Shown: positions 25,179-34,696, counted from the stretch's first letter. The stretch is DNA of 64,000 nt from Methylomicrobium sp035916875 (GCF_035916875.1 NZ_JAXUHN010000073.1:14722-78721), one strand, 5' to 3'. Program-made: numbers and translations. Notes: generated from the letters alone by a model not told the origin.

Positions 25179-25682
25179 ATGGCCGAATTGATAAGCCAGG
25201 AGCGTCTGCAGCCGTCTTTATTGGATCGGCTGACCGACGACGCTCCGGACAAGTCAGCCGAAAGCCGGGAGCAGAGGGTGTTGTCTTTGCGTCAGTTGCG
25301 GCAAAGCGTCCTGCGCGATTTGAGCTGGCTCTTGAACACAGCGGCATTCGATACCATGGTCGATTTGACGGATTATCCTTTTGTCGCGCGTTCGGTGATC
25401 AATTACGGTACGCCGTTATCTTCCGGCACGTCTGTCAGCAGCATGGACGTGGTAAAAATCGAGCGCAAGATCAAACAGGCGGTCATCGATTTTGAACCGA
25501 GGATTATTGCCGATTCGCTGATTGTCAAGCTGGTTGCCGACGAGAAAAAAATGAATCAGCATGCGGTCGCCTTCACGATCGAGGGCGAGCTATGGGCGCA
25601 GCCGCTGCCGACGCATTTGTTCATCCGCAGCAGCTTCGACCTGGAAACGGGAGAGGTGACGGTAAAGGATCTGGGAGGTTAG
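25179..25682 (+). CDS. tssE: T6SS baseplate subunit TssE (gp25-like)
   Basis: 167 residues, homologous to phage T4 gp25, which nucleates the sheath at the baseplate. LQPSLLDRLTDDAP near the start, RQSVLRDLSWLLNT, and the E-P-R motif of gp25 (IDFEPRII at ~107-114). Three bases from tssF. Complete. Confidence 0.95.
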   Translation: MAELISQERLQPSLLDRLTDDAPDKSAESREQRVLSLRQLRQSVLRDLSWLLNTAAFDTMVDLTDYPFVARSVINYGTPLSSGTSVSSMDVVKIERKIKQAVIDFEPRIIADSLIVKLVADEKKMNQHAVAFTIEGELWAQPLPTHLFIRSSFDLETGEVTVKDLGG

Positions 25683-25685
25683 GGT

Positions 25686-27575
25686 ATGGATCCCCGCTTG
25701 TTGAATTATTACAACCGCGAGCTTCAGCATGTCCGTGAAATCGGCGCTGAATTTGCCGCCGAATATCCCAAAATCGCCGCTCGCTTAGGGCTGGATACAT
25801 TCGAGTGCGCCGATCCGTATGTGGAGCGTCTTTTCGAAGGCTTTGCGTTCATGGCTGCGCGCGTGCAACTCAAAATCGATTCCGAGTTTCCAAATTTTAC
25901 TCAGAATCTGTTGGAGATTGTTTATCCGCATTATCTGGCGACGACGCCGTCGATGACCGTGGTCGAATTCAAGCCTGATTTGACCGAGTCAGGCCTGGCC
26001 GAAGGCTGTTTGATTCCCAAGGGTACATCGCTGCGCAGCCAGATCGGCAAAGGCGAGCAGACCGCTTGCGAATATCAAACCGCCCACCCGCTGCAATTAT
26101 TTCCGCTGGAGGTACACCAAGTCGAGTACCTGCCTACTCTGGCAGCGGTTTCCGCCAGTGGTCTCTCTTCCGCCAAACACTTGATCAATGTCAAGGCCGC
26201 GATTCGTATCGTGCTGCGCAGTACCGCCGATATACGCTTCAATAAAATGGCGCTGAACAAGCTCTCGCTTTTTTTGCGCGGCGCCGGCGGCATCCCTTAC
26301 CGCCTGTATGAGCAATTTTTGGCAAATACCCAGGCGATTGCCTGCAAGTTTCCGAAAAACGGTTCTGTTCACGTGGAATATACCGGCGGCGCGGGGCTCG
26401 CACGCGGCATGGGCTTTGCGGAAGACGAAGCCATGCTCCGCAACACCCCGCGTTCGTTTGATGGCTACCGAATGCTGCAGGAATATTTTGCTTTTCCTGA
26501 GCGTTATTTATTCGTCGAGCTGTCCGGTCTGGAACCTTTGATAAGACAATGCGAAGGCAATGAACTGGAACTGTTCGTATTGTTGGACCGCAGTGACACG
26601 AACCTGATCCATGCGCTGGATAAATCCAATCTGGCGCTGTTTTGCGTGCCGGCTATCAATCTGTTTCAGAAGCGTACCGACCGCATTCACGTCGATCCCC
26701 GCCAATCCGAATATCATATCGTGGTGGACCGCACCCGACCGATGGATTATGAAATATTCAGCGTCGAGCAAGTGATCGGCTATGGCAATCAGAAATATAC
26801 CGAACAGACTTTTCTGCCTTTTTACGGCTCGCGAAGCGCTTATCAAAGCCAGGCGGAAAAGGCTTTTTATACGCTGAACCGCCGAAAACGGGTATTGTCT
26901 TCGAAGCAACGCCGCGAAGGCATCCGTTCCAGTTACATTGGCAGCGAATTGTTCATTTCTCTGGTCGATGCGGAGCAGGCGCCGTTTTCACCGGAGATCA
27001 CGATGTTGGGTATGGAGACGCTGTGCACAAACCGAGATTTGCCGTTGGTCATGCCCGTCGGAATCGGCGATACCGATTTTACATTACAAATCAGTGCGCC
27101 GGTAAAATCGATCCGTTGCATCGCAGGGCCGACTCGGCCGTTGCCAGCCGCTTATGAAGGAGATAGCGTCTGGCGTTTGATCAGTCATCTTTCACTGAAC
27201 TACCTGTCGTTGGTCGATACCGATGCCAGGCAGGGCGCCGAAGCTTTACGTGAGTTATTGAGCCTCTACGCCGATCAGCGCGATTCTGCGAAAAGAAAAC
27301 AGATCGAAGGCGTGGTGTCTGTCAGTTCGAAAAATGTGGTCAGACGCATCGATATGAAAGGACCTATCGTCTTCGGGCGGGGGCTGGAGGTTTCGTTGCT
27401 GCTCGACGAGTCGGCGTTTGAAGGGGGGGGCTATTTTTTGATGGGCAAGGTGTTGGAACAATTCTTTGCAAACCATGTTTCGATCAATTCGTTTATCGAA
27501 ACCGTGGTTCGTTCAACCGATCGCGGTGAGGTAGCCAAATGGCCGGCGAGAATCGGACGTCGTCACATTTTCTGA
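25686..27575 (+). CDS. tssF: T6SS baseplate subunit TssF
   Basis: 629 residues, full length. The N-terminus MDPRLLNYYNRELQHVREIG and EFAAEYPKIAARLGL and the ERLFEGFAFMAARVQLKID segment are family constants. Forms the wedge complex with TssG and TssE. Its 3' end overlaps tssG by 37 bases, so the two are translationally coupled in different frames. Confidence 0.97.
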   Translation: MDPRLLNYYNRELQHVREIGAEFAAEYPKIAARLGLDTFECADPYVERLFEGFAFMAARVQLKIDSEFPNFTQNLLEIVYPHYLATTPSMTVVEFKPDLTESGLAEGCLIPKGTSLRSQIGKGEQTACEYQTAHPLQLFPLEVHQVEYLPTLAAVSASGLSSAKHLINVKAAIRIVLRSTADIRFNKMALNKLSLFLRGAGGIPYRLYEQFLANTQAIACKFPKNGSVHVEYTGGAGLARGMGFAEDEAMLRNTPRSFDGYRMLQEYFAFPERYLFVELSGLEPLIRQCEGNELELFVLLDRSDTNLIHALDKSNLALFCVPAINLFQKRTDRIHVDPRQSEYHIVVDRTRPMDYEIFSVEQVIGYGNQKYTEQTFLPFYGSRSAYQSQAEKAFYTLNRRKRVLSSKQRREGIRSSYIGSELFISLVDAEQAPFSPEITMLGMETLCTNRDLPLVMPVGIGDTDFTLQISAPVKSIRCIAGPTRPLPAAYEGDSVWRLISHLSLNYLSLVDTDARQGAEALRELLSLYADQRDSAKRKQIEGVVSVSSKNVVRRIDMKGPIVFGRGLEVSLLLDESAFEGGGYFLMGKVLEQFFANHVSINSFIETVVRSTDRGEVAKWPARIGRRHIF

Positions 27576-28603
27576 TCGGCGAGCTTGAAAAAGCGGCCTA
27601 TCGTTTCGATTTTTTCGAAGCGTTGCGTTTGCTCGAAACGCAGAATCCCGACCAGCCTAAACTGGGCACCAGTCTCAAAGCCAGCGACGATCCGGTACGC
27701 CTCGGCCAGGAGCCGGAACTACAGTTTCCGCCATCCTCCTTATCTTCCTATACCTTCGATGGCGGCGCCGCGCCGCGGTTGGGGGTGCACTTTTTCGGCC
27801 TATTCGGTCCGAATGGCGCCTTGCCGTTGCATTTGACCGAATATGCCAGAGATAGGCTCAGAAATTATCACGACTCGACCTTTGCCGCTTTTGCGGACAT
27901 CTTTCACCACCGGATGCTCTGCCTTTTTTATCGGGCTTGGGCGAACTCCCGCCCGGAAGTGGCGTATGACCGGCCCGACTCCGATCGCTTCCCGTTTTAT
28001 GTCGACGCTTTGCTGGGCCTCAGCGGTAAAGCATTCCACGGCCGCGACGCGTTGTCCGACCGGGCCAAGCGGTTTTATGCAGGACGATTCTCCCAGCACG
28101 CCAAAAATCCCGATGGATTGCAGGCGATCATTGCGGACATTTTGTCTCTGAATGTTCAAATCGAGGAATTTGTCGGCGAGTGGATGGAAATCCAACAAGA
28201 CGAACATACTCGTCTGGGCTTCTCGCCGGAAGTCGCGACCTTGGGGCAATCGACCTTGCTTGGCGCGTATGTCTGGGGTTGCCAGCACAAATTCAGATTG
28301 ATATTGGGCCCGTTGCCGCTGAAGCAATATTTGGCTCTGTTGCCTGGCGCTGACGCGTTGGCGCAATTGACAGCGATCGTGCGGAATTATGTCGGCGATG
28401 AATTCGTTTGGGATGTCAATCTGATTCTGGAACATGACCAAGTGCCTGAGGAAATGTCGCTCGGGCAGTCCAAGGCAGCGCATGCCTTCTGCATGAACGG
28501 CGCGGCCCAGTTGGGCTGGAGCATGTGGCTCGGACCACGGTCCGATCGGCGCGATGCCGATGACTTGATGCTAAATCCGTTTATCAAACTAGGCGCGGTT
28601 TGA
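27539..28603 (+). CDS. tssG: T6SS baseplate subunit TssG
   Basis: 354 residues. Typical opening FDFFEALRLLE and the hallmark LGVHFFGLFGPNGALPLHLTEY region, then YHDSTFAAFADIFHHR. Partner of TssF. ATG at 27539 follows GAGGTAGCC inside the tssF coding region. Complete; 39 bases to tssH. Confidence 0.96.
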   Translation: MAGENRTSSHFLIGELEKAAYRFDFFEALRLLETQNPDQPKLGTSLKASDDPVRLGQEPELQFPPSSLSSYTFDGGAAPRLGVHFFGLFGPNGALPLHLTEYARDRLRNYHDSTFAAFADIFHHRMLCLFYRAWANSRPEVAYDRPDSDRFPFYVDALLGLSGKAFHGRDALSDRAKRFYAGRFSQHAKNPDGLQAIIADILSLNVQIEEFVGEWMEIQQDEHTRLGFSPEVATLGQSTLLGAYVWGCQHKFRLILGPLPLKQYLALLPGADALAQLTAIVRNYVGDEFVWDVNLILEHDQVPEEMSLGQSKAAHAFCMNGAAQLGWSMWLGPRSDRRDADDLMLNPFIKLGAV

Positions 28604-28642
28604 TGAATACTCCATAAAACCAATCATAACCGAGAACGAACC

Positions 28643-31327
28643 ATGGCAGAAATTAGCCGAGTTAAGCTGTTTGGAAAATTAAACCGGGTTTGCTACAAGG
28701 CCGTCGAGGGCGCGACGGTATTTTGCAAACTCAGAGGCAATCCCTATGTCGAACTGGTGCACTGGCTGAGCCAGCTTTTGCAACTGCCCGATTCGGATCT
28801 GCACCGGGTTCTCAAACATTACAATCTCGATGTCTCGGTGCTCGCCCGCGATGTAACCAATGCGCTGGACCGCCTGCCACGCGGCTCAACTTCAATTTCC
28901 GATTTCTCCCCGCACATCGAAGATTCGGTCGAGCGCGGCTGGGTGTACGGTACGCTGATGTTCGGCGAAAGCCAGGTGCGCAGCGGTCATCTGGTCGTCG
29001 GAATGCTGAAAACCAAAGGGCTGCGCAATGAACTGGTCGGCATTTCCCGCGAGTTCGAAAAAATCAAAGCCGATTCGTTGACCGATGAATTGGCCAAAAT
29101 CGTGACCGGTTCGCCCGAAGACGGATTGGCCGCGACCGACGGTTTTCAGGCCGGCGCGACGCCCGGCGAAGCCAGCGGCGCGATTGCGCCGGCCGCAATG
29201 GGCAAGCAGGACGCGCTGAAACAATTTACCGTCGATCTGACCGAACAGGCGCTTCTCGGCAAGATCGATCCGATCGTCGGCCGCGACGAAGAAATTCGGC
29301 AAGTGATCGACATTCTGATGCGCCGCCGCCAGAACAACCCGATTCTGACGGGCGAGGCCGGCGTCGGTAAAACCGCGGTGGTCGAAGGCTTCGCACTCAA
29401 AATCGTTGCCGGGGACGTGCCGCCGTCGCTACGCGATGTGACCTTGCGCACCCTCGACGTCGGCTTGTTGCAGGCGGGCGCCAGCATGAAGGGTGAATTC
29501 GAAAACCGTCTGCGTCAGGTAATCGAAGAAGTGCAATCCTCTCCGAAGCCGATCATTCTATTCATCGACGAGGCTCATACCCTGGTCGGGGCCGGCGGCG
29601 CGGCCGGCACCGGCGATGCGGCGAACCTGTTGAAACCGGCGCTGGCGCGCGGCGCGCTGCGGACAGTTGCTGCGACCACCTGGGCCGAATACAAAAAGCA
29701 TATCGAAAAAGATCCGGCATTGACCCGCCGCTTCCAGGTCGTGCAGGTGCTCGAACCGAGCGAGGAAAAAGCGATTCGCATGCTGCGCGGCGTGGTGTCG
29801 GTGCAGGAGAAACATCATCAGGTGCTGGTGCTCGACGAAGCGTTAGAAGCAGCGGTCAAATTATCGCACCGCTACATCCCGGCCCGGCAGTTGCCGGACA
29901 AAGCGGTCAGCCTGCTCGATACCGCCTGCGCGCGGGTCGGCATCAGCCAGCATGCGGTGCCGGCGGAGGTCGACGACTGCCGGAAACGCATCGAAGCCTT
30001 GGATACCGAATTGGCGATCATTGGCCGCGAAAAAACGGTCGGTGTCGAAGTGTCGGCGCGGGAACAGTTGGCGACCGAAAAACTGGAAGCCGAGAAAACA
30101 CGCCTTGTGGAACTCGAAACCCGCTGGAACGCCGAGAAAGAACTGGTCGGCAAGATTCTGGAATTACGCGCGAAACTGCGTTCGGCCGGTCATGCGGTCG
30201 ATAGTGCCGTGGAAGCCCCGGCCGAGACGGCAGGCGACCGCGAAGCCTTGTTGACCGAGCTGAAAGACTTACAGGCGCAATTGCATGCCCAGCAGGGCGA
30301 GTCGCCGCTGATCCTGCCGACCGTCGATCAACAGGCGGTCGGCGCGGTCGTGCAGGACTGGACCGGCATTCCTGTCGGCCGCATGGTCAAGAACGAGATC
30401 GAAACGGTGTTAAAGCTGCCGGACCTGCTCGAACAGCGTATCATCGGCCAGCGCCACGCGCTGGAGATGATCGCCAAGCGCATCCAGACCTCGCGCGCCG
30501 GCCTTGACAACCCGAACAAGCCGATCGGCGTGTTCATGCTGGCCGGCACCTCCGGCGTCGGCAAGACTGAAACCGCGCTGGCCTTGGCCGAGGTGCTCTA
30601 CGGCGGCGAACAGAACGTGATCACGATCAACATGAGCGAATATCAGGAAGCGCATACCGTGTCGACACTCAAAGGCGCGCCTCCGGGCTATGTCGGCTAC
30701 GGCGAAGGCGGTGTGCTGACCGAAGCGGTGCGCCGTCGCCCTTACAGCGTAGTACTTCTCGATGAAGTTGAAAAGGCGCATCCTGACGTGCACGAAATTT
30801 TCTTCCAGGTATTCGACAAAGGCTGGATGGAGGACGGCGAAGGTCGCGTGATCGACTTCAAGAATACCCTGATCCTCTTGACCACAAACGCCGGCACCGA
30901 CCTGATCGCCGGTCTCTGCAGCGATCCCGAACTGATGCCGGACCCGGAAGGCATCTCGAAGGCGCTGCGCGAACCGTTATTGAAAGTCTTCCCACCGGCC
31001 TTGCTCGGTCGTCTGGTCGTAATTCCGTATTATCCGCTCAGCGATGAAATGATCGGCGCGATCGCCCGCCTGCAACTCGGCCGGATCAAGAAGCGCATCG
31101 CCGAAAGCCACAAGGTGCCGTTCAGCTATGACGACGAGGTGATCAAGCTGATCGCCAGCCGTTGTACCGAGCTCGAAAGCGGCGGACGGATGATCGACGC
31201 GATCCTGACCAACACCGTGTTGCCGCGGATCAGCGAGGAGTTTTTAACACGGATGATGGAAGGAACGCCGATCGAGCGGGTGCATGTGAGCGTGCAGGAT
31301 GGGGATTTTGGGTATGGGTTTGAGTAA
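28643..31327 (+). CDS. tssH: T6SS sheath-recycling AAA+ ATPase TssH (ClpV)
   Basis: 894 residues. N-terminal domain 1-150 (VEGATVFCKLRGNPYVELVHW) that grips contracted TssC, then two AAA+ modules with Walker A GEAGVGKT (~236-243) and GTSGVGKT (~634-641), and the ClpV-type short middle domain. The N-terminal domain distinguishes it from the housekeeping ClpB at 38729-41305. Last canonical structural gene of the block. Followed by palindromic repeats. Confidence 0.96.
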   Translation: MAEISRVKLFGKLNRVCYKAVEGATVFCKLRGNPYVELVHWLSQLLQLPDSDLHRVLKHYNLDVSVLARDVTNALDRLPRGSTSISDFSPHIEDSVERGWVYGTLMFGESQVRSGHLVVGMLKTKGLRNELVGISREFEKIKADSLTDELAKIVTGSPEDGLAATDGFQAGATPGEASGAIAPAAMGKQDALKQFTVDLTEQALLGKIDPIVGRDEEIRQVIDILMRRRQNNPILTGEAGVGKTAVVEGFALKIVAGDVPPSLRDVTLRTLDVGLLQAGASMKGEFENRLRQVIEEVQSSPKPIILFIDEAHTLVGAGGAAGTGDAANLLKPALARGALRTVAATTWAEYKKHIEKDPALTRRFQVVQVLEPSEEKAIRMLRGVVSVQEKHHQVLVLDEALEAAVKLSHRYIPARQLPDKAVSLLDTACARVGISQHAVPAEVDDCRKRIEALDTELAIIGREKTVGVEVSAREQLATEKLEAEKTRLVELETRWNAEKELVGKILELRAKLRSAGHAVDSAVEAPAETAGDREALLTELKDLQAQLHAQQGESPLILPTVDQQAVGAVVQDWTGIPVGRMVKNEIETVLKLPDLLEQRIIGQRHALEMIAKRIQTSRAGLDNPNKPIGVFMLAGTSGVGKTETALALAEVLYGGEQNVITINMSEYQEAHTVSTLKGAPPGYVGYGEGGVLTEAVRRRPYSVVLLDEVEKAHPDVHEIFFQVFDKGWMEDGEGRVIDFKNTLILLTTNAGTDLIAGLCSDPELMPDPEGISKALREPLLKVFPPALLGRLVVIPYYPLSDEMIGAIARLQLGRIKKRIAESHKVPFSYDDEVIKLIASRCTELESGGRMIDAILTNTVLPRISEEFLTRMMEGTPIERVHVSVQDGDFGYGFE

Positions 31328-31351
31328 GGTATTTTACAAAAATATCTTGAG

Positions 31352-31378
31352 CAGGCCGGCGTTTATAACTCCGGCCTG
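31352..31378. repeat. short palindrome, GGGTTTG-core family (copy 4)
   Basis: Arms CAGGCCGG / CCGGCCTG around CGTTTATAACT, 25 bases after the tssH stop. No T-run, so it is a repeat rather than a classical terminator. Confidence 0.6.
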
Positions 31379-31538
31379 AACGTTTCGAACCGCTCTTAGG
31401 AGGTATAACAATTTTGCTGGATAGATTTTTTCAGCGATGTAATGTTTGCGGGGCTCGGTACCTGCGCGGCAATTCTGGAGATGGGGAAAGTTGCCTTGGG
31501 GAGTGAAGCGCTTCGTGATCGGTTAGGTTTCAAATGAT

Positions 31539-31562
31539 GCGACGGGGTAAATACCCCGTCGC
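31539..31562. repeat. short palindrome, GGGTTTG-core family (copy 5)
   Basis: Arms GCGACGGGGT / ACCCCGTCGC around AAAT, perfect. The surrounding 31328-31714 has no convincing gene. Confidence 0.65.
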
Positions 31563-31714
31563 GCCTGTTAGGTAAACGACATTTTAACGAGGGCGCCGCC
31601 CTTATCGTATTGTCGGCGATTCGAATATTACACAGCTTTGCCGGATTTTGTTACTACTCCACTCTGAGCGTGTAGCGGGTGGAGGAACTGTTACTTTCAT
31701 TGCGGGGGAATCAA

Positions 31715-32560
31715 ATGCCACAGCCCGGGGTTTCGTTGGTTTATTTAGGGAAAAACGATGACGATAAGGAAATGCTAAACATGTGTAAAGCCATTGCTGA
31801 CAAGCTAAGGGATGCTCCAATTTTGATGCAAGAGAATTTGGGCAACGGTCAGGAATTGCCCAAACCAAATACCATTGAAAGGAACGAGTTGTGGCTTTGC
31901 GGACACAGCCGATTCATTGAAGCCAATACGAATGTGCGCAAGTTGGGCGAGCGTAATTTAGGTGGTTTTGACATTAAGGATGTAGCCGAGTTTTTGAAGC
32001 TTTGCATCGCCCAAGTCGGGGTAAAAAAAATTCGTCTGATTTGTTGCGAATCCGCTCAGCAACAACGGCATGTGCCCAATGTTACCGGGGTCCCTCCTGC
32101 GGGTTTATCGAAGGTTATCGGTAACGAGTTGCTGCATACGCTAAAAAAAGGTGACAAATCGGGAAGTAGACTTTTTCGAATGTTGGAGCAATTCGATTAT
32201 GACAAGGACAGTCCTGTTGATGCGCACCTAAGCCATTTGGAAATGTTGATCTATGCCATCGCCGTTTCAATGTCCGAAGGACGTATTAAAACCCATCCTG
32301 CATTTGAAATTTGCGGATTATGGGGGGCGGGCGATATTACGAGCGACAAAATACCGATTACATCCTTTTTACAAGAAAAAGGAAGCCTTGAAGCGCAGGA
32401 GAAAATGGATAATAAATCCATTAAAGAACCGCAACGGTTGACATTTAAGAAACTATTCGAGGACGCCCACTGTGCGAAAAAAGGATTGCCCGACTTTTTC
32501 GGGTATCGTGTTGAGCACAACTTACTCATCAGCTGGATGCATTTCAGAAGCCAAAGTTAA
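31715..32560 (+). CDS. clan CD (C80-like) cysteine peptidase candidate, possible T6SS cargo
   Basis: 281 residues, no signal peptide or membrane helix. Layout resembles the cysteine protease domain of RTX toxins (peptidase C80) and related caspase-like folds: a hydrophobic strand ending in Gly-His (ELWLCGHSRF, His64), then L-x-G-(F/Y)-x5-(A/V)-x2-L helix (NLGGFDIKDVAEFLKLC), then a strand ending in Cys (VKKIRLICCESAQQ, Cys110/Cys111). The proposed dyad is His64-Cys111. After ~120 there is no recognised domain. ATG at 31715 after GGGGGAATCAA; GTG at 31679 is an alternative. Lies between tssH and a second protease gene and is A/T-richer than the T6SS genes, fitting acquired cargo. Catalysis, substrate and delivery are inference. 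Confidence 0.6.
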   Translation: MPQPGVSLVYLGKNDDDKEMLNMCKAIADKLRDAPILMQENLGNGQELPKPNTIERNELWLCGHSRFIEANTNVRKLGERNLGGFDIKDVAEFLKLCIAQVGVKKIRLICCESAQQQRHVPNVTGVPPAGLSKVIGNELLHTLKKGDKSGSRLFRMLEQFDYDKDSPVDAHLSHLEMLIYAIAVSMSEGRIKTHPAFEICGLWGAGDITSDKIPITSFLQEKGSLEAQEKMDNKSIKEPQRLTFKKLFEDAHCAKKGLPDFFGYRVEHNLLISWMHFRSQS

Positions 32561-32669
32561 GGAAGTCCTGAATAAGTTGATTACATTCGCGGTTCGATAA
32601 ACGCGCTACAGGGAGTCAACAGCTTATGGTCGTCTTGAGTTTGCCGATGTGTGTTCGGAGCCTTGAGCG

Positions 32670-32692
32670 GGCCGGGGTTTGTAACACCGGCC
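32670..32692. repeat. short palindrome, GGGTTTG-core family (copy 6)
   Basis: GGCCGGGGTTTGTAACACCG with final GCC, in the 492-base gap between the two protease genes. The rest of 32561-33052 has no gene I can support. Confidence 0.6.
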
Positions 32693-33052
32693 TGGAAGAT
32701 CGAGTCAAGTTTTGTATTTTGCATAAATTAAGAGTTTCAAGAAGCAAATATCAGTCCCGCTTATCAGGCTGGTAGCTATATAATGGAATGGCTAAATATT
32801 TTGGATGTTATTATTCGGCAGTGAGTCGAATAGCTGCAAAATGCAAGATTTGATCTTTTCTTTCTCGGTAAGGCATCCGGATAAACGTGAAGTGACTGTG
32901 AAGGCGGTAGAGCAACAAGACATGCAATTAGCGAGTCGATTTGATCATTCCCAAGCTCTGTAGGGAGTCATATTTCGCGCGCTTAAGTTGAGGAAAATAA
33001 AATCGCTGTTTTGTGTTCATTTGAAGTATCACACAATAACTGGAGAGTCTAA

Positions 33053-34177
33053 ATGCCGGACTGGAATAAAAAATTTAAAGCCGAATACGATTATGCGCGT
33101 ACTTGGCTCGCCAATGAGTCCAACTTTGACAAGGAATGGCAGCCATTGATCAAACGTTTGTACAAATTGATGAGTACGGAAGGCTTTGATGCCGGATATG
33201 ACTCGGCTCTATCGGATCTCAGAAAACAAGTCACGTGCGGAGACAAGGGTATCATTGGGCACAAAACCGTCACCGAGGATCATGGCATATTGAAGGCCGT
33301 GGGTGCTTGGGCCGATGATGCAAATGGCGTGGTTGAAGCAAAAGCGAAGATGCGTGCGGCCGCATTAAAACTGCTGCGCCACGTGTATTTGCTGAACAGA
33401 TCCGGCAACCGCAAGGTTTGGGTGGTGTCATTGCCGACTGAATTGCACGATTGGCCTTCTGACGATTTAAATGCTCGTGCGAACACACAAATCGCCACGC
33501 GCATTTTGCTGAGAAGCAGCTCTGAAATTTTTAACCGCGAGGCGAAGAAGCATTTGGAGTCATCGACGCAGCATGCCTTGGCTTGGTGCCAAAAGACAGG
33601 CATTGTGCTCGCCGAGGCCAATAAAGCAGCGAGCGGGGGAGGCGGCAAAAAGGGAGTGGATTCATTGAACCTGGTCAAGCGATGGTTCGCCGATCCGGCA
33701 ACGTCGATTACGGATTTGAGCGGTTACATCGCGACCCTTACGGCTGGCTTCAAGGGTATTATCGCCATGCTCAACAAGGGTCACTTCGTGTTGACGGATT
33801 GGGTCCCGTTGCGTACCGCGAGCACTGCCAGTGACATCAGTTTTCTAAACAGTGAAGCGTTCACTTTCCGCAGTAATGGGGAAGGGATGGATGTAGTTTA
33901 CATAGAAAAGTCATTTTTTACCGACGACCCTGGCGGCATCGTCCATGGCCAGAAAAATTGGACGCGTGTCGTGGTGCACGAACTTACACATTTGGTATGC
34001 GGCACGGAAGATGTGAACATAGGAAGAGCTCGTTATGCTTGGTACGGAATTGGGCCTCATGCCGGTTTTCCGGGAAGCGCGGCCATCCGCAATGCCGATA
34101 GCTGGGCTTTCTTCTGCGCCGATTGCGCCGGCATCCTGACCGAGAGCGAGCGTAAAAAGGCATTGAAAATAATATGA
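33053..34177 (+). CDS. aspzincin (M35-like) zinc metalloprotease, putative effector
   Basis: 374 residues, no signal peptide. The C-terminal ~75 residues hold the aspzincin set: HELTH at 309-313 (two zinc His and catalytic Glu), GTED with Asp320 as the expected third zinc ligand, then RYAWYG and NADSWAFF (347-354), as in deuterolysin and lysine-specific metallo-endopeptidases. Residues 1-250 are helical, Lys/Ala-rich and unrecognised; a glycine-lysine linker (SGGGGKKG) sits at ~194-201. ATG at 33053 with CTGGAGAG upstream. The stop overlaps the lipoprotein start (ATGA). Cytoplasmic form, T6SS proximity and a co-translated lipoprotein suggest an effector; this is inference. Confidence 0.75.
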   Translation: MPDWNKKFKAEYDYARTWLANESNFDKEWQPLIKRLYKLMSTEGFDAGYDSALSDLRKQVTCGDKGIIGHKTVTEDHGILKAVGAWADDANGVVEAKAKMRAAALKLLRHVYLLNRSGNRKVWVVSLPTELHDWPSDDLNARANTQIATRILLRSSSEIFNREAKKHLESSTQHALAWCQKTGIVLAEANKAASGGGGKKGVDSLNLVKRWFADPATSITDLSGYIATLTAGFKGIIAMLNKGHFVLTDWVPLRTASTASDISFLNSEAFTFRSNGEGMDVVYIEKSFFTDDPGGIVHGQKNWTRVVVHELTHLVCGTEDVNIGRARYAWYGIGPHAGFPGSAAIRNADSWAFFCADCAGILTESERKKALKII

Positions 34178-34683
34178 AATGTTTACGGTTATCGCCTTGG
34201 GTTTTGGCGCCTATTTTGGCAATTCTACAGTTGGTCTGCGCCAGTTGCATATCAGCCGATACCCCCCCTTCTCGCACGGAGAATATACCTATGAATACCT
34301 CCCCATCTAATAGCCGGCCGTCAGCACCGGAAGTGACTCCGATTGAACACGCTGGCGTTCGCTACGAACAGGACCAAACCGATGAGCGCAAGGGAGATCA
34401 GGACGGCGGCTATTTGGCCGCCATAGACGCCAAAACAGACGATCTGCTGTGGCGCCTAAAGGTTTACGATGTGCCGGATTATAAGGCTGCGGGTGTTGCC
34501 ATGGGCGGAATATATTTTCGTTCAATGCAACTCATAAAGGGCGGCAACGAATTGGAGATCGAAAATGAGGCCGGAAGCGTATACCGTGTCGACCTCTCTA
34601 CTCGTAGCGTCAAGAAGATATCGGGTCCGTCTGATGAGGCGCCTTCGTCTCCTCCGGTCAAGCCTAAGCCGGCACCCGAATGA
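34174..34683 (+). CDS. lipoprotein, putative immunity partner of the M35-like protease
   Basis: 169 residues. Leader MKCLRLSPWVLAPILAILQL ends in VCASC, a slightly atypical lipobox, so lipid anchoring is likely but not certain. A low-complexity Ser/Pro linker follows, then a ~75-residue domain: HAGVRYEQDQTDERKG, GGYLAAIDAKTDDLLWRLKV, IYFRSMQLIKGGNELEIENE, which looks like one or two beta-propeller/PQQ-type strands. Pro-rich tail. Translation starts on the last bases of the protease gene. An envelope protein co-translated with a candidate toxin fits an immunity protein for a toxin that acts in the periplasm. Confidence 0.65.
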   Translation: MKCLRLSPWVLAPILAILQLVCASCISADTPPSRTENIPMNTSPSNSRPSAPEVTPIEHAGVRYEQDQTDERKGDQDGGYLAAIDAKTDDLLWRLKVYDVPDYKAAGVAMGGIYFRSMQLIKGGNELEIENEAGSVYRVDLSTRSVKKISGPSDEAPSSPPVKPKPAPE

Positions 34684-34696
34684 TGATCGCAGGCCT

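Noticed and set aside
31441..31536. Short frame MFAGLGTCAAILEMGKVALG... after tssH
   Set aside because: About 31 codons, no start signals; may be a gene scrap but too short to judge.
32841..32963. 40-codon frame (MQDLIFSFSVRHPDKREVTV...) upstream of the M35-like gene
   Set aside because: No ribosome site, no similarity and not coupled to its neighbours; considered as an immunity gene for the C80-like protein but not supportable.
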